From an uncultured Clostridia bacterium (GTDB lineage Bacteria > Bacillota > Clostridia > Oscillospirales > Oscillospiraceae), in contig CAMVAV010000002.1 of NCBI GenBank assembly GCA_947165595.1, forward strand, positions 25,200 to 89,199: a stretch of 64,000 nucleotides of DNA, given 5' to 3'. The notes under the pieces are model-generated. The model made no database searches. It was not told the DNA's origin and was given only the letters and a program-made list of their open reading frames with translations. Each line of letters opens with the position of its first letter. Within the stretch, counting starts at the first letter, position 1. Positions 39,219-46,940 of this stretch are shown one piece after another. A program made the translations under genes and the position numbers.

Positions 39219-39357
39219 CGCCGCCTTTCTTCACTCGGATTATAGTCTATGCCAATTTTCCAGACAGCATTGATATAAAAGCTATTGACTTATTTATAAA
39301 GCAATATGTACTATAAACAAGCCATATCAGTTCAAAACAGAGCATCCGCATCATAAC

Positions 39358-39381
39358 AAAAGCGCCGCCCGAAGGCGGCGC
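39358..39381 (-). terminator. Terminator of the second recombinase gene
   Basis: GCGCCGCC-TTCG-GGCGGCGC followed on the minus strand by TTTTG, about 55 bp after the recombinase stop. Confidence 0.85.
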
Positions 39382-39435
39382 GGATGGTCGGTTGTCGAAA
39401 TGCGTCCCAATTCAGGCGCATTTCAGAAAGAGATT

Positions 39436-41070
39436 TTATGGATTATCAGACTTTTTACAACCTTTCTCTGTCTCCCATTCTCTCAACGCGTTTCTTCTGT
39501 TCGTTTCCGCGTCCGGCAGCACGCTCAGCTCAGCCGAGAAGCGGTAGGTGATCTCGATGTGCCTGCCCTCGAAGACTCGGATGACATCCACCGTCTGGGA
39601 AAGCGTCGCGCGGTCGAGCTCCGTCAGCTTGCCCATACGCATCAGCTCGTCCGCCCACGGGCGGCGCAGCAGTTCCTCCGGTGCTTTTTGTTCCTTCAAT
39701 CTGGCAAGCTGCTCTGTCAGCTTCTCCTCCTGCGCGTCGTAATCCTGCTTGTACCGCAGAAACTCCTCACGGCTGAGCAGCTTGTCCCGGTAATCCTCAT
39801 AAGCTCCCTGCTTCCATCGACGCACCCGCTCAATGGCTGCTTCCAAACGCTTTTTGCCGCCTTCCGAGCCTTCCTCGCAAGCAGCTTTCTTCCCGTTTCG
39901 CTCTACAAGCTCTTTTAAGTTTTCAACCTGCGCAATGATTTGGTTAAGATCGTCCAGCACAACGCGCTTCAAGTCAGCCTCTCTGGTGTAGTGGCTCGTG
40001 CACGCGCTAAAACCGTAGCGGTGATAAGACCCGCAGGAGTAGGTCGTAACGCCTCTCCATGTCGTCTTGGTCAGCGCCCTGCCGCAGTCCCCGCAGCGGA
40101 GGAACCCCGCAAAGAGCCCGATATTGCCCTCAAAATCAACGGATCGCGCATGACTGGCAATCACGATCTGTACGGAGTCCCACAGCTCCTGCGGAACGAT
40201 CGGCTCGTGCGTTCCGCGCACCACGATCCATTCGCTTCTGTCCGCCGCCTTCGCCTTTCCGTGCATCGTCGCTCGCACCGAGCGGTTGGACACCATATTG
40301 CCGAGGTAGGTTTCGTTCCGCAGAATCTTGTGGACCGTCGAATAGGTCCAGTAACAGGTCTTTTGCAGGCGCCTGGCGTTTTCGTATCTCATACCCATCA
40401 TGCGCTTGTAGTCGCTGGGACACGGAATGCCGTCATCGTTGAGCGCTTTTGCGACCTTGACCTGTCCGATGCCGTCCGCAGTCATACGGAAAATACGCCG
40501 CACCACCTCCGCGGCAACGGGGTCGACGATCAGATGATTCTTGTTTTCGGGATTCTTCAAATAGCCGTAGCACGCAAACGCGCCGCAGAACTCCCCGCGC
40601 TTCTGCTTCGCCTTGAACGCGCTGCGCACCTTGCCCGAGATATCCCTGGCATACTGCGTGTTGAACACGTTCTTCAGCGGCAGGAGCATATCGTAAGGGC
40701 CGTTCAGGCTGTCTACCCCGTCGCCCAGCGCGATGAAGCGCACATCCTTTCGCGGAAAATAGCGTTCCAGATAAAAGCCCATGTCGATGTAGTCGCGTCC
40801 AAAGCGGGAAAGGTCCTTCACAATGACGCAGTTGATCCTGCCCGCCTCGATATCCGCGATCATCCGTTTGAACTGCTCGCGGTCGAAGTTTGTGCCCGTC
40901 GCGCCGTCGTCCGGATAGACGTCGATAATCGTGAACTCCGTATGCGCACGGCAGAAGTCCTCGATGCACCGCTGCTGGTTGACGATGCTGTCGCTCTCAG
41001 GCTTGTCTCCGTCCTCTCTGGACAGGCGGCAGTAGGCCGCCGCCTGCCAGAGCTCCTTTGTATCCGCCAT
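39436..41070 (-). CDS. Large serine recombinase, TndX-like
   Basis: A 544-residue site-specific recombinase of the conjugative-transposon class. The nucleophile is in 'AAAYCRLSREDGDKPESDSI'; other motifs are 'DDGATGTNFDREQFKRMI', 'CVIVKDLSRFGRDYIDMG', a recombinase domain, a zinc ribbon 'LRCGDCGRALTKT...YSCGSYHRYG...CTSH' and a long coiled coil. It is clearly of a different subfamily from the recombinase at 36460. The start at 41070 follows a 37-codon gene by 11 bases; its own ribosome site is weak, so it may be coupled. It lies at the edge of the T4SS-like region and may be the integrase of that element, but its att sites were not found. Confidence 0.92.
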   Translation of the reverse strand: MADTKELWQAAAYCRLSREDGDKPESDSIVNQQRCIEDFCRAHTEFTIIDVYPDDGATGTNFDREQFKRMIADIEAGRINCVIVKDLSRFGRDYIDMGFYLERYFPRKDVRFIALGDGVDSLNGPYDMLLPLKNVFNTQYARDISGKVRSAFKAKQKRGEFCGAFACYGYLKNPENKNHLIVDPVAAEVVRRIFRMTADGIGQVKVAKALNDDGIPCPSDYKRMMGMRYENARRLQKTCYWTYSTVHKILRNETYLGNMVSNRSVRATMHGKAKAADRSEWIVVRGTHEPIVPQELWDSVQIVIASHARSVDFEGNIGLFAGFLRCGDCGRALTKTTWRGVTTYSCGSYHRYGFSACTSHYTREADLKRVVLDDLNQIIAQVENLKELVERNGKKAACEEGSEGGKKRLEAAIERVRRWKQGAYEDYRDKLLSREEFLRYKQDYDAQEEKLTEQLARLKEQKAPEELLRRPWADELMRMGKLTELDRATLSQTVDVIRVFEGRHIEITYRFSAELSVLPDAETNRRNALREWETEKGCKKSDNP

Positions 41071-41081
41071 ACCGCCGAGCC

Positions 41082-41195
41082 TCAGGCGACGTGCGCCTTG
41101 ATGATGTCGGCTGCGATTTCCTCCGCCGTACGGGTTCCCGTGAAGAAACGGTCGATCGTGTACAGGCGCTCTTGCGATTGCTTTTCGTTTTTCAT
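41082..41195 (-). CDS. 37-residue transposon-encoded small protein
   Basis: 'MKNEKQSQERLYTIDRFFTG...' ending 'ADIIKAHVA', with GGAGGA 7 bases before the ATG. Small proteins of this kind commonly precede TndX-like recombinase genes in Clostridial elements. It is below the ORF-track length cut-off in its correct frame. Confidence 0.75.
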   Translation of the reverse strand: MKNEKQSQERLYTIDRFFTGTRTAEEIAADIIKAHVA

Positions 41196-41281
41196 AATCC
41201 GTATCCTCCTGTCCCCATTCCATCTTTATGCCCGGCAAAAGCCAAACATACCGTCAGCTGTGCCGCTTTCTCCGCGCGGCA

Positions 41282-41435
41282 TAATACTACTTTCAAATTA
41301 AAAGATTTAATTTGAAAGGCGCGTGCTGCGCACGCTGGTTTTGCGCCAAAGGCGCAAAACACGTCTCATGCGAAATTTAACGCCGCTGCGCGGCTATAAA
41401 ACGATTTTCAATCGTTTTAATAAATTTCAGTATAA
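41282..41435. repeat. 154-bp five-hairpin repeat element, copy 2
   Basis: Same sequence and orientation as 23160-23313, with no difference seen by eye. Flanks differ, so this is a mobile or dispersed element and not part of a larger duplication. Its right end supplies the last codons and stop of the ORF at 41417. Confidence 0.85.
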
Positions 41436-41869
41436 AAAAGCGGCCGGCAGCCGCAGCTGCCAGCCGAGAAAAATTTTTTAATGCGCAGCTGCATGATCTC
41501 AGTGGCCTCCCGATAGACCTCACGGCCTGCGTTCAGCGACTTTTTCGCCTGCTCCTGCAGCGACTCGATGCGCTCCTTGACCGTCGGCATCCAGCGTTTG
41601 AGGATGGCGTCGTTTCGCAGCTCGCCCGCCGGAAGCGTCCGGAGGTGCTTGCGGAACATATCGTCCAGCTCGCCGCCGTGGCTGTGCGTCCTGGTGAAGT
41701 TGACCTGATATTTCCAATCGCCGTTATCGTCCAAATGTTCTGTCCCCAGGACAGCACGGACCTCGCGCGGAGTCGCGAACCGGCGCATCGCCCTGAATCC
41801 GGGGCTCTGTCGGAGCTCCGTGTAAATCGTCCGCCGGCGAACGATATCGCAGCAGCGGCGGCCGATCAT
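41417..41869 (-). pseudogene. Remnant of a hypothetical protein, cut by the 154-bp repeat
   Basis: The readable part is 'FRAMRRFATPREVRAVLGTEHLDDNGDWKYQVNFTRTHSHGGELDDMFRKHLRTLPAGELRNDAILKRWMPTVKERIESL' when read through. It is hydrophilic and helical, with no recognised family. The last residues ('CRPLFYTEIY') come from the 154-bp repeat, so the native C-terminus is lost. Upstream (41870-42019) no frame continues convincingly, so the 5' end is probably gone too. Confidence 0.5.
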
Positions 41870-42019
41870 CGAATCTGTACACGCTGAAGTGACTGCAAAA
41901 AACGCGCCCCTCCGTCAGGGGAAAGCCATGCTCTCCGCCTGACACGAGGGACGCGTCATCATGGTGCGCCTCGGCCAAAACATCAGCGCGTCCGTCCAGA
42001 TTTGCTTCTCCACGCCTTG

Positions 42020-42187
42020 CTAGGGAAGCGCTGATTAAATCAACGTGTGCGGATTGGCGAGCAGATTTTTCGTCTTGCAAGCCAAAAAGCCGCAGGAATA
42101 CTAACGTATTTCAAGGATTTTTGGCGCAGTCAAGACGGAAAAGATGCCGTCAAGACGTGCGCGGGGATTTATTCAGCGCTTCCCTAG
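42020..42187. mobile_element. MITE with 22-bp terminal inverted repeats and CTAG target duplication
   Basis: Left end CTAGGGAAGCGCTGATTAAA and right end (read on the other strand) CTAGGGAAGCGCTGAATAAA match except one base. The similarity extends into subterminal arms (GCAGATTTTTCGTCTTG versus GGCATCTTTTCCGTCTTG). CTAG on both sides fits the YTAR-type duplication of IS5-family elements, so it may be a non-autonomous IS5 relative (inference). There is no transposase. Confidence 0.75.
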
Positions 42188-43212
42188 GTAAAAAGTCGAA
42201 GCACCACGGTATCCTTGGCAAGCTCCTGGAACGCGTTAAAGCCTAAATACTTCACCGTCCACAGCACCGCCCAGGTCCCGACCGCCGCCTCGACGAAGCC
42301 GAGCGCCGCGCCGCCGAGCTTGTCCGCCTGCTTGATAACGGGCAGCTTAAACGCAAGCCCAAAGGTGTTTTTGATGACCGTAAGCACCGCAAGGAATGCT
42401 ACCCAGCCGATCAGAAATACCACCACGCGCACATAGCGCGGCGTCAGGAACCCAATCAGCGCGCTAACCGCAGCCTCCGTCGCGGCGCGCCTGTCCTCGG
42501 CGGCACGGATCGCCGCGCGGCCCTCGCGCGCCTCCGAGCCGTCGCTGAGCAGATACTGCGCGCCGGAGGTCATCTCCCGCTGCGCCGCCGCGAGCGCCGC
42601 GTCGATGTTTTCGTCCGTCAGCACTTCGTCCCCGACGCTGCCCAGCGCGTCGCCCGCCTGACGGATGTACTCGCGCGCGGCGTCGCCGGTCAGCCCCTTT
42701 TCCTCGAGCGCCTCGCGCGCGGCGTCCACCAGCGCGTCAGGCAGGTTCTCGGTCAGCTTGTCCGCCGCGTCCTCCGCCTTGCCGACCGCGTTGTCGATGT
42801 TCTCGTCCGTCAGCACCTCGTCGTTCACCGTTTCCAGCTTGTCTCCCGCGTCCCGCGCCGCCTCGTGCGCCGCGGCGGAATAACGCGAGAGGTTGATCGC
42901 CTCGCGCACCTCGTCCGTCATGCCAACTTCCATTCTCGCGAGGATCGCGTCATATTCGTCGACCGTCAGCAGCGCATACTGGTACTCGCCCATGATGCTG
43001 TTCGTCAGCGCCGGCGCCAGACGTTCCGCGATGGGTCCGGTCAAAACAGCGGAGAGGACCAATCCGCACACTGCCGCCGTGCCAATCACTGCCAGCGGCA
43101 TCAGCGCGTTATAAAGGCCCTTATGCATCCGTATCGCCACGCCGCACAGCAGGATCGAAACGACCATAAAATCGAGGATCAGCGGCGTATACTGCGTCAA
43201 TAGTCCGTTCAT
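42184..43212 (-). CDS. CvpA-like membrane protein, C-terminus changed by the MITE
   Basis: A 342-residue membrane protein. The N-terminus has three hydrophobic helices ('PLILDFMVVSILLCGVAIRMHKGLYNALMPLAVIGTAAVCGLVLSAVL' region). A long acidic helical insert (about 85-245) contains the internal repeat 'EVLTDENID' twice. The C-terminus has a CvpA-type pair of helices ('VRVVVFLIGWVAFLAVLTVI', 'LGGAALGFVEAAVGTWAVLWTV'). The CvpA family is linked to colicin V export and membrane integrity. The stop codon TAG is provided by the MITE's CTAG end, so a few native C-terminal residues may be missing. GGAG precedes the ATG. Confidence 0.7.
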   Translation of the reverse strand: MNGLLTQYTPLILDFMVVSILLCGVAIRMHKGLYNALMPLAVIGTAAVCGLVLSAVLTGPIAERLAPALTNSIMGEYQYALLTVDEYDAILARMEVGMTDEVREAINLSRYSAAAHEAARDAGDKLETVNDEVLTDENIDNAVGKAEDAADKLTENLPDALVDAAREALEEKGLTGDAAREYIRQAGDALGSVGDEVLTDENIDAALAAAQREMTSGAQYLLSDGSEAREGRAAIRAAEDRRAATEAAVSALIGFLTPRYVRVVVFLIGWVAFLAVLTVIKNTFGLAFKLPVIKQADKLGGAALGFVEAAVGTWAVLWTVKYLGFNAFQELAKDTVVLRLFT

Positions 43213-43234
43213 ATCCGTTCTCCTCTTCTCGAAG

Positions 43235-44563
43235 TCACTGCGGCTCGATTTCCCGTATCAGCTCTCTCACCGGCGCTTCCTGCGTTTTTTCCATGACCGC
43301 CGGTTCCATGTCAAAGTCAGCCGCCTTGACCTTTGGAGCGCGCCCCACGTTGACGCGATCAAGAAAGGCGGCGAAATCCTTCTCCGGCACGATCGCCTTG
43401 ACCGCGCACATCGCGTTGTTGAAGCACGCCTTGTCCGCCACGCGGCTGTCCGGCGCGCAGTCAACGCAGATAAAATCCGCCAGCGACTTCGCCAGCTCGC
43501 CGAGTTCCTGCTTTGTCGGTTCGGTGTCCGCGTTCACAAAGCGGTCCAGCACATTGAGCATATGGTGGAAGCGCGGCGTCTTCCCCGTCGCCATTTTTTT
43601 GAGGTTGTCCCGCGTGTTCGTCAGGATCGCGTCGCGGCGGGAGAGGTCGGCGTCCAGCGCCGCCACGCCGTCGTGCGTCTGCTCGACCGCCGTGCCGCGC
43701 GCCGCCGCCAGCAGATTGCCGGGGTGGCCCTTCATGTACGCCTTGAACGCGCGGGAGCCGGAAAGCTCCATTGCGCGGGCGTCCGCCTTCGCCTCGTCGA
43801 ACTCCGGCGCGTCCTTTTGCTCGTAAGCCGCGAGCATATACGCCGCGGCGCTGTAGATGTCGCCGGCGTTGGCGAGCTTGCCCGCCTTCTCCTGCGGCTC
43901 GACGCGCTTTTCCCGCATGTAGCTCTTATAGTCTTTCTTTTGCTCCGGCTGCTTTCCAAGCGCGTCCAGCTGCTTCGCGTCGATGGTGTATTCGCCGCTC
44001 GTAAGCTTTTGCTCCAGCTCCTTGTAAACCTCCGGCGGCATCACGACGCTCAATAACGCCATTTTCTTTTGCAGCCGCGCCTCATAGCGCGCCTGCTCCG
44101 CGTCGATGATCTCGAAGCCGTTCGCCGCCTCGATCTCCTTCGCGTGGGCGCGCTCCCATTCGCCGCGGCGCTCCCGCTCCTTCTGCGCCTCCGCGAGCAC
44201 GCGCGGCGGCTCCTCCACGATCACGCGCGCAAGCGCCTTCGTCAGTTTTTTCTCGGAGCGCGGCTGATGCTGCATCTCCGCCCACAGCTCGCCGAGCGGG
44301 CTGTCCGACGGCTCGTCCTTACAGATATCCGCCAGCAGCAGCGCGGGGCTGACGCCCTTCTCGTCCGTTTCAAAAAGGCGCTGCAGCAGTCCGTGCTTCT
44401 GGATAAACTCGCTCACCGTCCGGTACGCGGACAGCATTTCCGCCTCTGCCTGCGCCTGCGCCTTCGTCACGTAGGTGTCCATCATGTAGTAGGCGAGTAT
44501 TTTCCGCCACTGAAGCTCCGCTTCGCGCTCTTTCTTTTTCCGCAGTTCTTCCGCTGTCAGCAT
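43235..44563 (-). CDS. Large hydrophilic protein, possible secretion substrate
   Basis: A 442-residue soluble, highly charged, mostly helical protein. The N-terminal half is rich in Lys, Glu and Arg. The C-terminal 130 residues form a compact conserved-looking domain ('RDAILTNTRDNLKKMATGKT', 'FHHMLNVLDRFVNADTEPTKQELGELAKSL', 'ACFNNAMCAVKAIVPEKDF'). In other Clostridia similar segments appear, from memory, in large proteins together with the kinase-like DRHGGN segment encoded next door; this association is not verified. No signal peptide. Its place in the secretion locus makes an effector or cytoplasmic accessory role possible. It ends 22 bases before the CvpA-like gene. Confidence 0.65.
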   Translation of the reverse strand: MLTAEELRKKKEREAELQWRKILAYYMMDTYVTKAQAQAEAEMLSAYRTVSEFIQKHGLLQRLFETDEKGVSPALLLADICKDEPSDSPLGELWAEMQHQPRSEKKLTKALARVIVEEPPRVLAEAQKERERRGEWERAHAKEIEAANGFEIIDAEQARYEARLQKKMALLSVVMPPEVYKELEQKLTSGEYTIDAKQLDALGKQPEQKKDYKSYMREKRVEPQEKAGKLANAGDIYSAAAYMLAAYEQKDAPEFDEAKADARAMELSGSRAFKAYMKGHPGNLLAAARGTAVEQTHDGVAALDADLSRRDAILTNTRDNLKKMATGKTPRFHHMLNVLDRFVNADTEPTKQELGELAKSLADFICVDCAPDSRVADKACFNNAMCAVKAIVPEKDFAAFLDRVNVGRAPKVKAADFDMEPAVMEKTQEAPVRELIREIEPQ

Positions 44564-44578
44564 GGCTGCTCCTCCCTC

Positions 44579-45161
44579 TTACACCGTCGGCGGATTCTGC
44601 GGCGCCTTTGCCGCTTTCTCCTGACGCCGCGCCAAAAGCTCCGCGCGGGCCTGGACGGCGTCCTTCTCCGCTTGCTCCTCCGCCTTCTCGGGGTGGGCGA
44701 TGCGGTCGTACTCCTTCACGTTCTCCATCACTTTTATGGCGTATTCGATGCGCCTTCGCTCGTATGCGTTCTTGCCGACAAGCTTATCGAGCTCCTTGCA
44801 CGCCCATGATCTTGCCCGTCTTCGGATCGACGTCGTAGAACAGGTTGCCCCCGTGGCGGTCGATGTTGCCGCAGATGTAGTCCAGCACCTGTATATCCGC
44901 GATGTCGCGGTTGAGGTTTGTTTTGGCGTCGAAGGGCTTGTCGGAAACGTGGGCGTACAGCTCCTCATTGTCCTTGCCGTCCTCGTCCGGGGCATAGCAG
45001 CGATCCATCATCTCGTTGAGCTTTTGGAGCGACTGGACGAATTTGTTATAATGCTCGCCGACGGTCAGCGCGTCGCCGCTGGCCTTCGCCTGCCTGAGCT
45101 GCTCCATGAGGCGGTCGCGTTCCTCTTTGGACGGAAAGCTCGGATATGCTTTCGGTGGCAT
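44579..45161 (-). pseudogene. Kinase-like (DRHGGN motif) gene with internal deletion and frameshift
   Basis: From ATG 45161 (AAGGAGG upstream) the frame encodes 'LNRDIADIQVLDYICGNIDRHGGNLFYDVDPKTGKIMGVQG', containing the DRHxxN catalytic loop of HipA/PI3K-like kinase folds, then stops at 44784. The following 'IDND...' metal-binding region expected next is absent. From about 44800 a second frame carries 'ELDKLVGKNAYERRRIEYAIKVMENVKEYDRIAHPEKAEEQ', apparently the original C-terminus. The missing part and shift imply inactivation. Confidence 0.6.
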
Positions 45162-45185
45162 GCTCGTCCCCTCCTTGTTCCATGG
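45141..45185. repeat. Direct repeat A flanking the second rsbW gene
   Basis: 45 bp covering the ribosome site and first codons of the kinase-like gene (MPPKAYP). It matches 45622-45665 with about three substitutions or small indels and lies immediately downstream (by transcription) of rsbW. Confidence 0.8.
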
Positions 45186-45190
45186 TGCTG

Positions 45191-45598
45191 TTACAATTTC
45201 TTCTGGATCGTCAGGATGTTCTTGCCGTCCTCAAAGGTATAGCTCACGTCGTCCATGGACTCCTTGACCATATAGATGCCAAGGCCGCCCTCCCGCTCGT
45301 CGATTGCTTCCTCCGAACGGTCCGGGTCCTCTTTGGCCAGGGGGTCAAAGGGCTTGCCGCCGTCAAGGAACTGAATGACCACGCGCAGCGGGTCCTGAAG
45401 CACTTCACAGCTCACCTCCGTCTCTCCGACGATGGGATTGTAGGCATAGCTCGCTATGTTGATAAAGATTTCCTCGATGGCTATCTCGATCTGCATCAGC
45501 ATCTTCGGCGAGCAGTCATAAGCCGCAAGCTGTTCATCGACAAATTCCGTGACTTCATACAGGCGGTCTTCCTCCGCCGGCACTGTGATACTGTTCAT
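45191..45598 (-). CDS. RsbW-like anti-sigma factor / serine-protein kinase (second copy)
   Basis: A 135-residue HATPase_c_2 protein with N-box 'QIEIAIEEIFINIASYAYNP', G1 'FLDGGKPFDPLAKEDPD' and G2 'GGLGIYMVKESMDDV'. It is paralogous to the one at 9638-10057. The start at 45598 is supported because a 15-codon upstream ORF ends on it as ATGA. Likely partners are the STAS proteins at 46941 and 47294 and the propeller phosphatase at 49749. The gene lies between two near-identical 43-45-bp repeats of the neighbouring gene's start, as if inserted or captured there. Confidence 0.9.
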   Translation of the reverse strand: MNSITVPAEEDRLYEVTEFVDEQLAAYDCSPKMLMQIEIAIEEIFINIASYAYNPIVGETEVSCEVLQDPLRVVIQFLDGGKPFDPLAKEDPDRSEEAIDEREGGLGIYMVKESMDDVSYTFEDGKNILTIQKKL

Positions 45599-45642
45599 CC
45601 CTGACACCATCCTATTCTGTTCGGATATGCTTTCGGCGGCAT
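45595..45642 (-). CDS. 15-codon upstream ORF coupled to rsbW
   Basis: 'MPPKAYPNRIGWCQG' starts behind GGAGGGG. Its stop overlaps the rsbW ATG (ATGA). Its first 7 codons duplicate the start of the kinase-like gene at 45161. It probably serves to load ribosomes onto rsbW; the peptide itself is unlikely to matter. Confidence 0.5.
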   Translation of the reverse strand: MPPKAYPNRIGWCQG

Positions 45643-45665
45643 GATCGTCCCCTCCTGTTCATTGG
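45622..45665. repeat. Direct repeat B flanking the second rsbW gene
   Basis: Matches 45141-45185 (CGGATATGCTTTCGG core) in the same orientation; together they bracket rsbW. Confidence 0.8.
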
Positions 45666-45683
45666 TTTTTCTGTTTCTTTTCC

Positions 45684-45751
45684 GCTCCCGGGGCGCGAAG
45701 CAATCCTCGCGCCCTCGGAGCGGGGCTGCGCGCAATTCTCCGCGCGCAGCC
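45684..45751. terminator. Tandem stable hairpins between the pilin and rsbW genes
   Basis: Stem 1 GGCTGCGCGC/GCGCGCAGCC (10 bp) and stem 2 GCTCC..GGGCGCGA/TCGCGCCC..GGAGC. They follow the pilin gene on the minus strand. There is no U-run, so they may attenuate or stabilise the pilin mRNA 3' end. Confidence 0.5.
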
Positions 45752-45800
45752 TCTGTCCGGGCGGTGAGAGTGCGTGCAGCTCCCCCACCCTCGTCCGCTG

Positions 45801-46091
45801 TTACGTTGTCGCGGTGATGACGGTGCTGCCGGCCTGCTGGTTGACCCAGTTGATCATGATGGGCATAAGCAGATTCAGCGCGAGGATCAGCACGAAGATC
45901 AGCACGAAGCCGATGATCGCGTTCTTGAGCGCGCCCTTCGCCTTCTCGCGCTCCTGCGGCTCCTCCGCCTTGGCATACTTGACGCCGAGGACGACACAGT
46001 ACAGCGCGCCCGCCGCGCCCACGATCGCCAGCAGCGGCCCCATGAGCTGGTTCAAAAGGGATACGATCGGTGCAACTACGGTATTAAACAT
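45801..46091 (-). CDS. VirB2/TrbC-like pilin-type membrane protein
   Basis: A 96-residue protein with two hydrophobic helices ('MGPLLAIVGAAGALYCVVLGVKYA' and 'AIIGFVLIFVLILALNLLMPIMI') joined by a short charged loop 'KAEEPQEREKAKGALKN'. This size and layout match the pilin-like conjugal transfer proteins of Gram-positive T4SSs (VirB2/TrbC type). The start at 46091 has AAGGAG 9 bases upstream. Its position next to VirD4- and VirB4-type genes supports the call; no cleaved signal peptide is evident. Confidence 0.7.
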   Translation of the reverse strand: MFNTVVAPIVSLLNQLMGPLLAIVGAAGALYCVVLGVKYAKAEEPQEREKAKGALKNAIIGFVLIFVLILALNLLMPIMINWVNQQAGSTVITATT

Positions 46092-46180
46092 TTTTCTTTT
46101 CTCCTTTTTGTTTTTTCTATGTAAAGGCGAGTTGCTTACGCCCTTGCATACCATTAGATTCTTGTTGACATCGCGGATGG

Positions 46181-46849
46181 TCAGCTTTCTCTTCCGCTTT
46201 CTTCTGTCTTTTTTCTCTGTTTTTTCTGCTTCTCAGGCTTTTCCCGTTTCTTCTCTTTCTTTTCTTTCGGCTCTTTTGGCTCTTTTGCTTCTTTCGGCTC
46301 TTTTGCTTCTTTCGGCTCTTTTGCTTCTTTCGGCTCTTTCGGTTCTTTCGGCTCTTTCGGTTCTTTCGGCTCTTTCGGCTTTTTTGGCTCTTTTGGCGCC
46401 TTTTTTCCGCTCTGCCGAAGCTCCTCCGGGATCTGCTTTTCAAACGCGCGGACGGCTCGGAGCAGCGAGAGCCACCCCATTGGACTGCGTCCCGCCCACG
46501 CCGTCACAGTCGGCATGTCCTGTTCATAACGGAACGTCACGACAGCGGGCGGCGTGAGCAGGTAACGGATCAGGCAGGCTATCGTGTCCGGCTGTTCCGA
46601 CAGGATAAGCCCGCGTCCGATATTCTGCATCCCCTTTTCGGCGATCTGCATCACCGTGGATCGCCCGCTTTTTGTCTCATAGCAGCGGGAGCGTCGCATC
46701 ACGCCGAAAAGCCGTACAGCAACCGCTCCGTCTCCGATGCCGAGGATACGGTGGTCACCCGTGGGAAGCACCTGCAAGCGCCCGTCCTCAGCGGGCTGCA
46801 CCCTGCCGCACAAGGCGCGCTTGATTTCTTTGCGTTCCGTCCGGTTCAC
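46181..46849 (-). CDS. Hypothetical protein with Lys-Glu-Pro repeat tail
   Basis: A 222-residue protein starting with GTG (AAGGAG 9 bases upstream). The first about 145 residues form a globular domain ('PTGDHRILGIGDGAVAVRLFGVMRRSRCYETKSGRS', 'LSEQPDTIACLIRYLLTPPAVVTFRYEQD') with no recognised family. The tail is a tandem KEP/KEA tripeptide tract (about 15 units) followed by a Lys-rich end. Such tails are often flexible linkers, wall-spanning or nucleic-acid-binding. It lies between the STAS genes and the pilin gene. Confidence 0.6.
   Translation of the reverse strand: MNRTERKEIKRALCGRVQPAEDGRLQVLPTGDHRILGIGDGAVAVRLFGVMRRSRCYETKSGRSTVMQIAEKGMQNIGRGLILSEQPDTIACLIRYLLTPPAVVTFRYEQDMPTVTAWAGRSPMGWLSLLRAVRAFEKQIPEELRQSGKKAPKEPKKPKEPKEPKEPKEPKEPKEAKEPKEAKEPKEAKEPKEPKEKKEKKREKPEKQKKQRKKTEESGRES
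46258..46399. repeat. Tandem 9-bp coding repeat (KEP/KEA tract)
   Basis: About 15 near-perfect copies of a GAGCCGAAA-type unit (seen on the plus strand as TTTCGGCTC), with longer-period KEPKEA repeats. It is prone to length change by slippage in steps of three codons. Confidence 0.8.
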
Positions 46850-46940
46850 TCCGCATTGCTCCTTTTGTCCGGCGCGTCTTCCGCACATCCTCCCGCGCAT
46901 CCGCTGTATCGAACGAACCGGATAGCGCTGTACTGTGCAG

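Noticed and set aside
23160-41435. Composite transposon bounded by the two 154-bp repeats
   Set aside because: The repeats have no transposase and each has its own distinct flank. The interval is better explained by the serine-recombinase element plus independent repeat insertions.
46258-46399. Tandem repeats as a CRISPR array
   Set aside because: The unit is 9 bp without spacers, lies in a coding frame and encodes KEP/KEA; no cas genes are near.
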